Shown piece by piece: positions 1 to 7,364 of a stretch of DNA of 25,639 nt. Every line of letters starts with the position of its first letter. The stretch's first letter is position 1. The stretch is from DASPXY01 sp038227745 (lineage in GTDB: Bacteria; Planctomycetota; Planctomycetia; Gemmatales; Gemmataceae): assembly GCA_038227745.1 (NCBI GenBank), contig JBBRPS010000035.1, positions 1 through 25,639 on the forward strand. Direction: 5' to 3'. The position numbers and the translations under genes are program-made. The notes under the pieces are model-generated. The model was not told the DNA's origin and searched no databases. It saw only the letters and a list, made by a program, of their open reading frames with translations.

Positions 1-46
1 CCCGAGGCTCGCGGCTAAACGTTCTTGTTTAGCCGCGAGCCTCGGG
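1..46. repeat. 20-bp perfect inverted repeat (hairpin)
   Basis: The arms 1-20 and 27-46 are perfect reverse complements around a 6-nt loop (GTTCTT). The inner part of the stem, GCTCGCGGCTAAAC, recurs at 103-116, and its core GCGGCTAAACG recurs in the hairpin at 7330-7353, so it belongs to a dispersed family in this genome. It lies downstream of the minus-strand kinase gene and could end or stabilise that transcript. No T-tract follows it, so it is not a classical Rho-independent terminator. Confidence 0.85.
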
Positions 47-78
47 CGAGCGCGTGGGGCCCAGCCACGCGCTCGCCC
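44..78. repeat. 14-bp inverted repeat, second hairpin
   Basis: The arms 44-57 and 65-78 are perfect complements with a 7-nt loop (GGCCCAG). The repeat overlaps the right end of the preceding hairpin by 3 nt, so the two stems compete or stack in tandem. It is GC-rich, is not followed by T residues, and sits about 40 nt downstream of the kinase stop codon. Confidence 0.8.
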
Positions 79-102
79 CCGCGCAGCGGGATCTGGCTCA
101 CC

Positions 103-120
103 GCTCGCGGCTAAACGTTC
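103..120. repeat. Direct copy of the hairpin-arm sequence
   Basis: GCTCGCGGCTAAACGTTC at 103-120 is an exact 18-nt direct repeat of 7-24, the left arm and loop of the first hairpin. It abuts and slightly overlaps the stop codon (TGA on the minus strand, 119-121) of the kinase gene. It looks like a solitary half of the same repeat family. Confidence 0.7.
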
Positions 121-3100
121 ACGGCCGCGCCGGACGCAGGATGTAAATGGTCCCGTTGGCGTTCGCCAGGGCGAGGTGCCGCCCCTCGGGGCTGAAGGCA
201 ACGGCGTTGACCCGCTCGGGCAGACTCCACTCCGCGATCTTCTGGATGCCGTCCGCCTGCCACAGGATCAGGCGGTTGTCGTCGCCCGCCGTCGCCAACC
301 TCTTGCCGTCCGGCGACACGGACAGCGAGCGCACGTTCGCCTCATGCAGGCGCGGGTAGGTGAACACCGCGGGCTTCGCCGCCGTCAGGTCCCACCGATT
401 CACCGAACCGTCTCCGTGTCCCGTCCAGGCCGTGCGAACGTCGTCGGTGAAGACCACCTGGGACGGCTGCCAGGAGAACGACTTCAGTTCCTTGCCGGTA
501 GCCACCTCCCAGAGTCGCACCGTCCCGTCCTGACTCTGCGAGAAGCACTTCGCGCCGCCGGCCAGGAAGCCGAGCTGATTCACCGTACTGGTGTGGCCCT
601 CGAATCGCCGCACCTCCTTGCCGGTCGCCAGTTCCCAGAGCGCGAAGGCGTAAGAGGTTTTCGGCTTCGTGCCTTGCTCCGCCTTGTGGAGGGCGAGTGC
701 GTACCGACCGTCCGCGGAGGTGGCCACCGCCCGGATGAAGCTCGTCGTCCTCTTGAGCTGGCGCACCTCGCGGCCGACGTCCATGTCCCAGACGCTCACC
801 CAGTCTCCCTGTGTGGTGACGTAGCACGAGAGGATCTGGCGTTCGGCGAGAGAGAGGGCCACACTCACGACAGGGAACGGCTGTCCCGCGAAGGACCGCA
901 CGACCTTGACCTGCTCCAGATCCCAAAGGCGGACCGTCAGATCGTCGCCGCCCGAGACGAGGTAACGGCCGTCGCGCGAAAACGCGAGTGCGGTGACACT
1001 CCCCGTATGGCCAACGGGGACCAGCACCTCCTTGTGGTCCTCCCGGTCCCAGGCACGCACGTTGTTCTTGTCCAGGAACAGGACGCGGCGGCCATCGGGG
1101 AGGAAGGCCATGCTACTCGACGGGTACGGCAGCTGGCGCACCGCGCGCCAGTTGCCGACTTCCCAGACGGTGATGAGGTTGTTAGGCGCGTCGTACCCGG
1201 ACAGGGCGAAGAGGCCATCCCGTGCGAGGGCCGTCCCCGCGATCTGCCCCGGAGAGAGGCGGCGCGTTCCCTTGCCGTCGCCGAGGTCCCAGAGCCACAG
1301 GCCATCGCCGGCGCCCACCAGCAGCCGGTCGCTCTCCGCCAGCGGCGACAGGCTCCGCACCGGCAATTTGGCCTCGTCGAATCGGCGGCCGGTCTCTTCT
1401 CCGGTCTTGACGTCCCACATCCGGACGCTGCAATCGAGCGGATTACCCTTGGCGTCCTGACCGCCGCCGCCGGAAAAGAGGTGTCGGCCGTCCGGGGAGA
1501 AGGCCACACACCACACGGGTGCCAGGTGCCCCTTGAGTTCCTTGCGTTTTTTCCCCGTGGTCGCGTCCCACAGACGCACCGTCTTGTCGTAGCCCGCCGA
1601 GGCGAGGAGTTGACCATCGGCGGAGAAGGCCACGCCATACACCGGCTCCGTGTGACCCTCGCAGCGCTTCCCTTCCTTGCCGCTGGCGAGATCCCAGAGG
1701 CGAACCGTCTTGTCGCAGCCCGCCGAGGCGAGGCGCTTGCCGTCGGGAGAAAACGCGACGTCGTACACGGGGACGTTGTGCCCCCGCAGCAGCTGGCGCT
1801 CGTGCAGGGTCGCCGTGTCCGCCAGGCGCACCATGCCGTCCATCCCGGCAGTCGCCACCCACTTGCCGTCGGGACTCAGGGCCAGCCGATACAGGGGGTT
1901 TCCGTCGCGCTCGCGCAGACGGTGTTCGCCGAGAACCGCCACCAGCCCCGGTGGCTGCCACGCGAAGCGGTCGCCCTCCGGGATGTTCGCCGGATCGAGC
2001 CGGTCGAGGAAGGTGCGCTCGATGGGGGGCGGTGGCGGGGGCGCGGGCCGCAGCAGCACGAGCGCCAGGAGAAGCAGCACCAGACCGCCGCCGGTCCCCG
2101 CAGCGATCCAGCGTCGGCGTGGGTTCGCCCACAGCGACCGCAGCGTCTCCGCAAACGGCGACGGCGAAGGAATGGGCGGCAGGACGGTGATCGGCAGCGT
2201 CCGGTCCCCCGCAGGCGCTGAGACGGGGGCCGCGACGATGGCGGCCGCCGGCACCTGGACCGGAGCGGTCGTGCCGCCGAACGAAACCAGATGCGCAACG
2301 GGCGGCCTCGGCAGATCGGGCGATACGGTCGCCACCGGAACATTGGCCTCCGCGCCGCAGAACGCCCCCAGCGCCGCCGCTGCCTCCGCGGGCGTCTGAT
2401 AGCGGTCCTGCGGCTTCTTGGCCATCATCCGCCGTGCCACCGCCCCCAACCCCACGGGCAGCCCCGGCCGCCGCGACTCCACCGCCGGCGGCTCCTGGCT
2501 CATGTGCCGGTACAGCTTCTGTATCAGCGTGCCGCCGGAGAACGGCGCCTCCCCGGTCAGCAGGTGATGCAGGGTGCAGCCGAGGCTGTAAATGTCGGCG
2601 CGGATGTCAACGGTGTGCGACTCCTCGGCCTGCTCGGGCGCCATGTAGTCCGGCGTGCCCATCACCGACCCCTCCTGGGTCAGCTCCCCGGCCGTCTGGT
2701 CGCCTGCGTTCTGCCCCAGCCGGGCCAGGCCCATGTCGAGGATTTTCACGACGCCGTCCTTCGACAGCAGCAGGTTCGCCGGCTTGATGTCGCGGTGGAC
2801 CAGGCCGCGCTCGTGCGCGTGCTGCAAGCCCAGCGCCGCCTGGCGGACGCAGTCACACGCCTTCTCGGGCGGCAGCGGCCCCTGCTTGCGAACCACCTTG
2901 GCCAGGTCGGTGCCCTCGACGTACTCCATGACGAGGAAGTGGGTGCCGTTTACCTCGTCGGCGTGCTGGGCCATGACGATGTTCGGGTGCTGCAGGGCGG
3001 AGGCGGCGCGGATCTCGCGGTGGAAGCGGCGGATCGCGTCCTCGTTGGCGAGCTGCTCCTTCTTGATGACCTTCAGGGCGACGACGCGGTCCATGAGCTG

Positions 3101-3865
3101 GTGGCGGGCCTTGAAGACGGTGCCCATGCCGCCCTCGCCCAACCGCTCCAGGAGCACGTACGGGCCGAAGGCGAGGTTGCGCTCGCGGCCCTGGAAGACC
3201 TGGTTGGCCTGGTACGCCGTCAGCCAGTTGCGCTGGAGCAGCTCGCGCGCCAGGGAGCGCGGCTCGTGGAAGGTCTGTTCCAGGCTCGCCAGTTCTTCCA
3301 GCTGTCCGGCGCGCAGCAGGCGGCTGGAGCGCAGCACGCGGACCAGGGCGGGGACGGAATCGATCGGCGTGCCAGCGGGGCCGGTCAGGGCAACCGGGGG
3401 CACGGCCTGGCGCGCGGCCTCCACCACGGTCTCGTCGTGGACGTCGCCGTGTACCTCCGGCGGAACGGTGTGCGGCGGTACCAGGCGGGCGGCCAGCTCC
3501 GCGCGGTACTGCGGGAAGCGGGCGGCGTACTCCTCGGGGGCGAGGTCGGGTTCGCGTCGGCCGCGCAGCTCGTACTCGCGGCAGATCAGGCCCAGGGCGG
3601 CGGCGCGGTCCCGCGCCACGTCGGCGTAGCGCTGCAGATAGGCCTCGACGCGCGCCTGCTCACCGGCCTTGAGGCGGTATTCGAGGTCGATGTGCAGCAG
3701 CTCGACCAGCAGGGCCAGGCGGCCTTCCGCGACGCCGGCCAGGTACGCATCGAGCGCCGGCCGCTGTCCCGCCTGCCAGGCTTCCTCGAAGCGCTTGATG
3801 GTCTGTTCCAGGCGGTCCCACTGCTCTGTACCCAGGACGCCGGGCTGCTCGTTCGGTGCGGACAT
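119..3865 (-). CDS. Ser/Thr protein kinase with C-terminal WD40 propeller
   Basis: This is a Hanks-type (PknB-like) receptor kinase of 1248 aa. The N-terminal 235 residues are a helical region of the kind common in Gemmata kinases (LTAYQANQVF at 216-225). The kinase domain spans about 236-500, with the glycine loop GEGGMG (243-248), Lys265, HRD 357-359, a DMG in place of DFG at 377-379, and GTPDYMAPEQ (403-412). A proline/alanine-rich linker leads to one transmembrane helix (about 587-605), a poly-Pro stretch, and then roughly a dozen WD40 blades (about 655-1248, many SPDG...LWD units). This predicts a cytoplasmic kinase and an extracytoplasmic propeller that senses a ligand or docks partners. 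The ATG at 3865 is chosen because the upstream 155 in-frame codons are low-complexity and overlap the intergenic palindrome; the ribosome site is weak. It follows the biuret operon on the same strand but is separated by a 471-bp gap, so it is probably independently transcribed. The substrate is unknown. Confidence 0.9.
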   Translation of the reverse strand: MSAPNEQPGVLGTEQWDRLEQTIKRFEEAWQAGQRPALDAYLAGVAEGRLALLVELLHIDLEYRLKAGEQARVEAYLQRYADVARDRAAALGLICREYELRGRREPDLAPEEYAARFPQYRAELAARLVPPHTVPPEVHGDVHDETVVEAARQAVPPVALTGPAGTPIDSVPALVRVLRSSRLLRAGQLEELASLEQTFHEPRSLARELLQRNWLTAYQANQVFQGRERNLAFGPYVLLERLGEGGMGTVFKARHQLMDRVVALKVIKKEQLANEDAIRRFHREIRAASALQHPNIVMAQHADEVNGTHFLVMEYVEGTDLAKVVRKQGPLPPEKACDCVRQAALGLQHAHERGLVHRDIKPANLLLSKDGVVKILDMGLARLGQNAGDQTAGELTQEGSVMGTPDYMAPEQAEESHTVDIRADIYSLGCTLHHLLTGEAPFSGGTLIQKLYRHMSQEPPAVESRRPGLPVGLGAVARRMMAKKPQDRYQTPAEAAAALGAFCGAEANVPVATVSPDLPRPPVAHLVSFGGTTAPVQVPAAAIVAAPVSAPAGDRTLPITVLPPIPSPSPFAETLRSLWANPRRRWIAAGTGGGLVLLLLALVLLRPAPPPPPPIERTFLDRLDPANIPEGDRFAWQPPGLVAVLGEHRLRERDGNPLYRLALSPDGKWVATAGMDGMVRLADTATLHERQLLRGHNVPVYDVAFSPDGKRLASAGCDKTVRLWDLASGKEGKRCEGHTEPVYGVAFSADGQLLASAGYDKTVRLWDATTGKKRKELKGHLAPVWCVAFSPDGRHLFSGGGGQDAKGNPLDCSVRMWDVKTGEETGRRFDEAKLPVRSLSPLAESDRLLVGAGDGLWLWDLGDGKGTRRLSPGQIAGTALARDGLFALSGYDAPNNLITVWEVGNWRAVRQLPYPSSSMAFLPDGRRVLFLDKNNVRAWDREDHKEVLVPVGHTGSVTALAFSRDGRYLVSGGDDLTVRLWDLEQVKVVRSFAGQPFPVVSVALSLAERQILSCYVTTQGDWVSVWDMDVGREVRQLKRTTSFIRAVATSADGRYALALHKAEQGTKPKTSYAFALWELATGKEVRRFEGHTSTVNQLGFLAGGAKCFSQSQDGTVRLWEVATGKELKSFSWQPSQVVFTDDVRTAWTGHGDGSVNRWDLTAAKPAVFTYPRLHEANVRSLSVSPDGKRLATAGDDNRLILWQADGIQKIAEWSLPERVNAVAFSPEGRHLALANANGTIYILRPARP

Positions 3866-4277
3866 TTCTGGGGGGAGGTCTTTCTGGCGCCGCGGTGGGC
3901 TTCTTCTCGCCACGACCCTGCGGGCCTGCGGGCCGTGTCCGTGCGTCGTGTACCCGGCAGGCCGCAACCGCCTCGTCGTGGGGGGCGATCGGCGTGTACA
4001 CTCCGCGGGGCGGCCCCACGCCCGGCCGCGCCGCCGGGGCAAGTCCGTGGAAGCCATCCCGACATTATGCGGGGCGGAAAGGGCCGCCGCAACACCGGAC
4101 TGCGCCAACTTTCTGAGGTCATGGCGGGAAGTGGCATGCACGGGAAGAAATGTGCGGCGACTTGAGAGAGGTGAGCGAGGTATCGCAGCCGGGGCCGACC
4201 CGGGGGACCTGGTGCCCTCCGCACTCTCGGCAAATCCATCCAGCCCGCCGAGGTGGGGCGGCCAGGCTGTGGAACGG
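3866..4277. other. Non-coding gap upstream of the kinase gene
   Basis: No credible gene lies here. Open frames crossing it are arginine/proline-rich and have no recognisable domain. The part next to 3865 should hold the kinase promoter and 5' leader, but I cannot point to a convincing -10/-35 pair. The part from 4154 onward belongs to the repeated intergenic element described separately. Confidence 0.6.
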
Positions 4278-4336
4278 GTGCGTCGGCGAACGGCCGGCGT
4301 ACGCCGGCCGTTCGCCGACGCACGGCGCAAACCGCT
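4154..4336. repeat. Intergenic repeat element, copy A
   Basis: This stretch shares an ordered series of blocks with 15814-15961. They are the 17-mer GCGGCGACTTGAGAGAG (4154-4170), CCGGGGCCG, GCCCTC, GGCAAATCC, CCAGCC, the palindrome core GCGAACGGCCGGCGT with its complement, and a final CCGCT abutting the TAG stop of the next minus-strand gene. Between blocks the two copies differ by substitutions and indels. It is probably a family of non-coding elements placed after genes. Confidence 0.7.
4278..4323. terminator. Perfect 46-bp palindrome after the operon
   Basis: Arms 4278-4300 and 4301-4323 are perfect 23-bp reverse complements with no spacer; the centre is GCCGGCGTACGCCGGC. It begins 13 nt past the stop of the last operon gene, so it is well placed to end or protect the operon mRNA. 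It could also extrude as a cruciform. No T-tract follows, so termination by the intrinsic mechanism is uncertain. Confidence 0.7.
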
Positions 4337-5011
4337 CTAAACGGGGGCAGTGGCGAGGGACTCGAGGACCTGCGCGGCGGCCGCGGTCCAGCCCACGATA
4401 CCGCCCTGGGCGCGCACCATCTCCAGCGTCGCCTTCTTGAACTCCGGGAAATAGCTTTCCGTGCCGTCTTCCACCAGCAGGCACTCGTAGCCGCGGTCGT
4501 TCGCCTCACGCATGCTGGTCTGCACGCACACCTCGGTCGTGACGCCCGTGAACAGCAGATGTGTGATCCCGCGTTGCTTCAAATCCTCGTGCAGCGACGT
4601 CGCGTAGAAGGCGCCCTTGCCAGGCTTGGCGATGACCACCTCCCCCGCCTGCGGCCGCAGTCCCGGCACGAAGTCGTTGCCCGGCTCGCCCTCGACGAGG
4701 ATGCGGCCCATCGGACCACGGTCGCCGATCCGAAGCCCACTCCGGCCGCGGCAGCGCTTGGCCGGCGGACAGTCGGCGAGGTCGGGGCGGTGGCACTCCT
4801 TCGTGTGGACGACGGTCAGGACCCGCTTGCGGAAGGCGCGCAGCAGTTCCGCGACGACGGGGACCGCCGGCGCCAGGCGGCGCACGTCGTTCCCCAGCGC
4901 CGCCCCGAAGCCGCCCGGCTCGATGAAGTCGCGCTGCATGTCGATCACGATCAGCGCCACCTGCGCCGGCTCGAACTCAAAATCGTACGGCTCGGCTTTG
5001 ACAGTCGGCAT
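4337..5011 (-). CDS. Isochorismatase-fold cysteine hydrolase, candidate triuret/ureide hydrolase
   Basis: A 224-aa member of the isochorismatase-like cysteine hydrolases that cleave amide or ureido bonds. The expected triad is visible: Asp24 in VIDMQRDF, Lys129 in AKPGKGAF, and Cys162 in TTEVCVQTS after the usual GVTTE turn; Gln202 in AQGG is also kept. It is clearly paralogous to the biuret hydrolase at 6619-7302 (shared TREAND-type and NDRGYECLL blocks) but differs in the N-terminal lid and in the segment after the nucleophile (ESYFPEF versus CGATDYGNH), so specificity should differ. Known relatives act on biuret, triuret, guanylurea and ureidoacrylate. Its place in an operon with biuret and allophanate hydrolases suggests a compound that yields biuret or allophanate; triuret fits best, but this is inference. 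It starts 9 nt after the ATPase stop, and a GAGGA ribosome site overlaps that stop. It is the last gene of the operon. Confidence 0.85.
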   Translation of the reverse strand: MPTVKAEPYDFEFEPAQVALIVIDMQRDFIEPGGFGAALGNDVRRLAPAVPVVAELLRAFRKRVLTVVHTKECHRPDLADCPPAKRCRGRSGLRIGDRGPMGRILVEGEPGNDFVPGLRPQAGEVVIAKPGKGAFYATSLHEDLKQRGITHLLFTGVTTEVCVQTSMREANDRGYECLLVEDGTESYFPEFKKATLEMVRAQGGIVGWTAAAAQVLESLATAPV

Positions 5012-5020
5012 CGGCGGTCC

Positions 5021-6622
5021 TCAATGTCCAGCCATGTACCGCCCGATCACATGGCGGTCGGCCTCTTTCGCGGTCGTCTCGTGGACGATCTTGCCGGTGG
5101 AAATGACCAGAATGCGGTCCGCCAACTCCAGAATCTCATCAAGGTCTTCCGAAACGAGCAGCACCGCGGCGCCGCGGTTGCGCGCCTGCATGATGCGCGA
5201 GCGGATCTCGGCGACGGCCTTGAAGTCGAGGCCGAAGCATGGGTTGGCCGCGATCAGCACCTGCACGTCCTCGTCCAGCTCGCGCGCCAGCACCGCCCGC
5301 TGCACATTGCCCCCCGACAAGTCGCCGATCCGCGCCGCCGGCGTCGCCGGGCGGACATGGTAGCGCGCGATCAGGTCCTCGGCGCGGCGGCGCAGGGCGA
5401 GGCGGTTGAGGAACCAGGTGGCCCAGGTTAGCGGCGGCCGGTCGAAGGTGCGGAACGCCAGGTTCTCGCCCGTCGTCATGTTCGCCACGCAGGCGTTCTG
5501 CAGCGGCATCTCGGGCAGGACGTGGACGTGCTGGCTGCGGATCTCGTCGCGTGTGCCGCGGTACGCCGTGCCGTGGACGTAGATCTCGCCGCCGGTCGGC
5601 GCCCGCTGTCCCGCCAGCACGCGCACCAGCTCGCGCTGGCCGTTCCCCGAGACGCCGGCGATGCCGACGATCTCGTGCGGCCGCACCTCCAGCGACAGGC
5701 CGCACAGCTTTTGCACGCCCATCTCGTTATCGACGCTCACGCCGCGCAGCACCAGGCGCGGCTCGGCGCCGGCGTTGGGCGGCACGGCCGCGCGCGCCGC
5801 CTGCTCGGGCACCGTCGCCGTGCCCATCATCATCACCGCCATCTCGCGCGGCGTCAGGTCGCGCACGGCCCCCTCGCCGGTCAGCTTGCCCTGGCGCAGC
5901 ACCGAGACCTCGTCGCAGAACGCCATCACCTCGCGGAACTTATGCGAGATCATCAGCACGCTCAGCCGCCCCTCGGTACACATGCCGCGCAGCATGCCCA
6001 GTACCTCGTCGGCCTCGCCGGGCGTCAGCACCGATGTCGGCTCATCAAGGATCAGCACCTTGCGGCGGAGGTAGAGCTGCTTGAGGATCTCGACCTTCTG
6101 CTTTTCGCCCGCCGACAGGTTGCGCACGACGGCGCGGGGATCGACGCGGAACGGCATCTTCTCCATGAACGCCGCCAGCCGCTCCGCCTCCGCCCGCCAG
6201 TTGATGACGGCCGGCACGTGCTCGCGGGCCATGAGCAGGTTCTCAACGACGCTCATGTTGTCCACCAGCGTGAAGTGCTGGTAGACCATGCCGACGCCGA
6301 GGTGGTGGGCCTGGCGCGGGTTCGTCAGCTCCCCCTGGTGCTCGCCGATGCGCACCGAGCCGGAGTCCGCCCGGTAAGTGCCCATGATGCACTTGACCAG
6401 CGTGCTCTTGCCGGCCCCGTTCTCGCCGAGCAGGGCGCGGAAGCCGCCGGGCCGCAGGGTGACCGAGACTTCCCACAGGGCCTGCAGCGCCCCGAAGCGC
6501 TTCGAGAGCTTGACGGCGTCCAGCAGGGGCGGCGCCTCCGGGTGGGCGCCGGCGATGCGGTTTGGCGCGGCGGCCGGGGGAGGCGTGGCCTGCAGCGGGA
6601 GCGCAGACGAGATGGTTGTCAT
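5021..6622 (-). CDS. ABC transporter ATPase, double-domain, BMP/nucleoside-type
   Basis: A 533-aa ATPase with two fused ABC domains, as in the YufO/NupO and RbsA type. Domain 1 has Walker A GENGAGKST (66-74), signature LSAGE (169-173) and Walker B VLILDEPT (D193, E194). Domain 2 has a P-loop variant GVSGNGQREL, signature LSGGN, and a Walker B relic (IAANPCFGLD) lacking the acidic pair, which is the normal asymmetry of this family. The first ~33 residues are a Pro/Ala-rich extension. Its ATG overlaps the biuret hydrolase stop as ATGA, showing translational coupling, and the second hydrolase follows after 9 nt. It would energise the two permeases at 7365-9391 together with the two BMP binding lipoproteins. 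An in-frame ATG further upstream, inside the hydrolase gene, is rejected. The substrate is inferred only from context. Confidence 0.93.
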   Translation of the reverse strand: MTTISSALPLQATPPPAAAPNRIAGAHPEAPPLLDAVKLSKRFGALQALWEVSVTLRPGGFRALLGENGAGKSTLVKCIMGTYRADSGSVRIGEHQGELTNPRQAHHLGVGMVYQHFTLVDNMSVVENLLMAREHVPAVINWRAEAERLAAFMEKMPFRVDPRAVVRNLSAGEKQKVEILKQLYLRRKVLILDEPTSVLTPGEADEVLGMLRGMCTEGRLSVLMISHKFREVMAFCDEVSVLRQGKLTGEGAVRDLTPREMAVMMMGTATVPEQAARAAVPPNAGAEPRLVLRGVSVDNEMGVQKLCGLSLEVRPHEIVGIAGVSGNGQRELVRVLAGQRAPTGGEIYVHGTAYRGTRDEIRSQHVHVLPEMPLQNACVANMTTGENLAFRTFDRPPLTWATWFLNRLALRRRAEDLIARYHVRPATPAARIGDLSGGNVQRAVLARELDEDVQVLIAANPCFGLDFKAVAEIRSRIMQARNRGAAVLLVSEDLDEILELADRILVISTGKIVHETTAKEADRHVIGRYMAGH

Positions 6623-7302
6623 GAGATGGCCTCCAGGAACTCCGTGGAACGCGCCACGGCGCCGAAAACGCCGCCCTGCATGGTGACCATTTTGATGGCG
6701 GCCTGGTGGTTGCCGTAGTCGGTCGCCCCGCAGCAGTCTTCTAGCAGCAGGCACTCATAGCCGCGGTCGTTGGCCTCGCGCAGGCTCGTGTGGACGCACA
6801 CGTCGGTCGTGATGCCGGTCAGCACGAGGTTCTGCACGCCGAAGCCGCGCAGCAGCAGGTCGAGGTCGGTCGCGTAGAATGAGCCCTTGCCCGGCTTGTC
6901 GATGATCGGCTCGCCGGGGCGCGGGGCCAGCTCGGGGATGATGTCCCAGCCTTTTTCGCCGCGGACGAGGATGCGGCCGCAGGGGCCAGGGTCGCCGATG
7001 CCGGCGCCAAGGCGCCGCGAGCGCCAGCGCTTGTTGGCCGGCAGGTCGGCGAGGTCGGTGCGGTGTCCCTCGCGCGTGTGCAGCACGTGGAAGCCGCGCG
7101 CACGCGCCGCCGCCAGGACGGCGGCGATCGGCTTGATGGGGGCGCGCGTCAGGGACAAGTCGTAGCCCATGGCGTCCACGTAGCCGCCCTTGCCGCAGAA
7201 GTCGGTTTGCATGTCGATGACGATCAGCGCGGTGTTCAACGGCTGGAGGTCGCCGTTGTACGGCCACGGGTACGGGTTGGCGCGGACGAACGTCCCGCTC
7301 AT
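6619..7302 (-). CDS. biuH: Biuret hydrolase (biuret amidohydrolase)
   Basis: A 227-aa cysteine hydrolase predicted to convert biuret to allophanate and ammonia in the cytoplasm. The sequence has the hallmarks I associate with characterised BiuH proteins: PYPWPYNG near the N-terminus, IDMQTDFCGKGGY, HTREGHR.DLADLPANKRWRS, IDKPGKGSF.ATDL, GITTDVCVHT, and LLEDCCGATDYGN. The triad is Asp30, Lys136 and Cys169, with Gln209 in MQGG; the spacing equals that of the Rhizobium enzyme as I recall it (D36, K142, C175, Q215). Its product is the substrate of the allophanate hydrolase encoded at the head of the same operon. A GAGGA ribosome site lies 8 nt or so before the ATG, and the stop overlaps the ATPase start (ATGA). 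Ureidoacrylate hydrolase is a less likely alternative because the residues around the nucleophile follow BiuH. Confidence 0.9.
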   Translation of the reverse strand: MSGTFVRANPYPWPYNGDLQPLNTALIVIDMQTDFCGKGGYVDAMGYDLSLTRAPIKPIAAVLAAARARGFHVLHTREGHRTDLADLPANKRWRSRRLGAGIGDPGPCGRILVRGEKGWDIIPELAPRPGEPIIDKPGKGSFYATDLDLLLRGFGVQNLVLTGITTDVCVHTSLREANDRGYECLLLEDCCGATDYGNHQAAIKMVTMQGGVFGAVARSTEFLEAIS

Positions 7303-7329
7303 GCTCGCAATCCTCGGTTGGGAGTTTTG

Positions 7330-7353
7330 CGTTTAGCCGCGAGCGGCTAAACG
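7330..7353. repeat. 11-bp hairpin between permease and biuH
   Basis: Arms CGTTTAGCCGC (7330-7340) and GCGGCTAAACG (7343-7353) flank a 2-nt GA. It shares its stem with the hairpin at 1-46. It sits in the 62-nt gap between the permease stop and the biuH start, so it lies inside the operon transcript and may modulate read-through or stabilise the upstream message. Confidence 0.8.
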
Positions 7354-7364
7354 GGGCCGATCCC

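Noticed and set aside
176..2221. Long plus-strand open frame opposite the kinase-WD40 gene
   Set aside because: It is a GC-driven antisense shadow: no recognisable domain, Arg/His/Gln-rich composition, and the opposite strand has clear kinase and WD40 motifs.
3866..4330. 155-codon N-terminal extension of the first kinase
   Set aside because: It is Arg/Pro-rich, crosses the intergenic element and its palindrome, and does not resemble kinase N-termini.
5021..5760. Degenerate Walker B in the second ABC domain taken as a sign of decay
   Set aside because: Loss of the acidic pair in the second half is the normal asymmetry of RbsA/YufO-type double ATPases.
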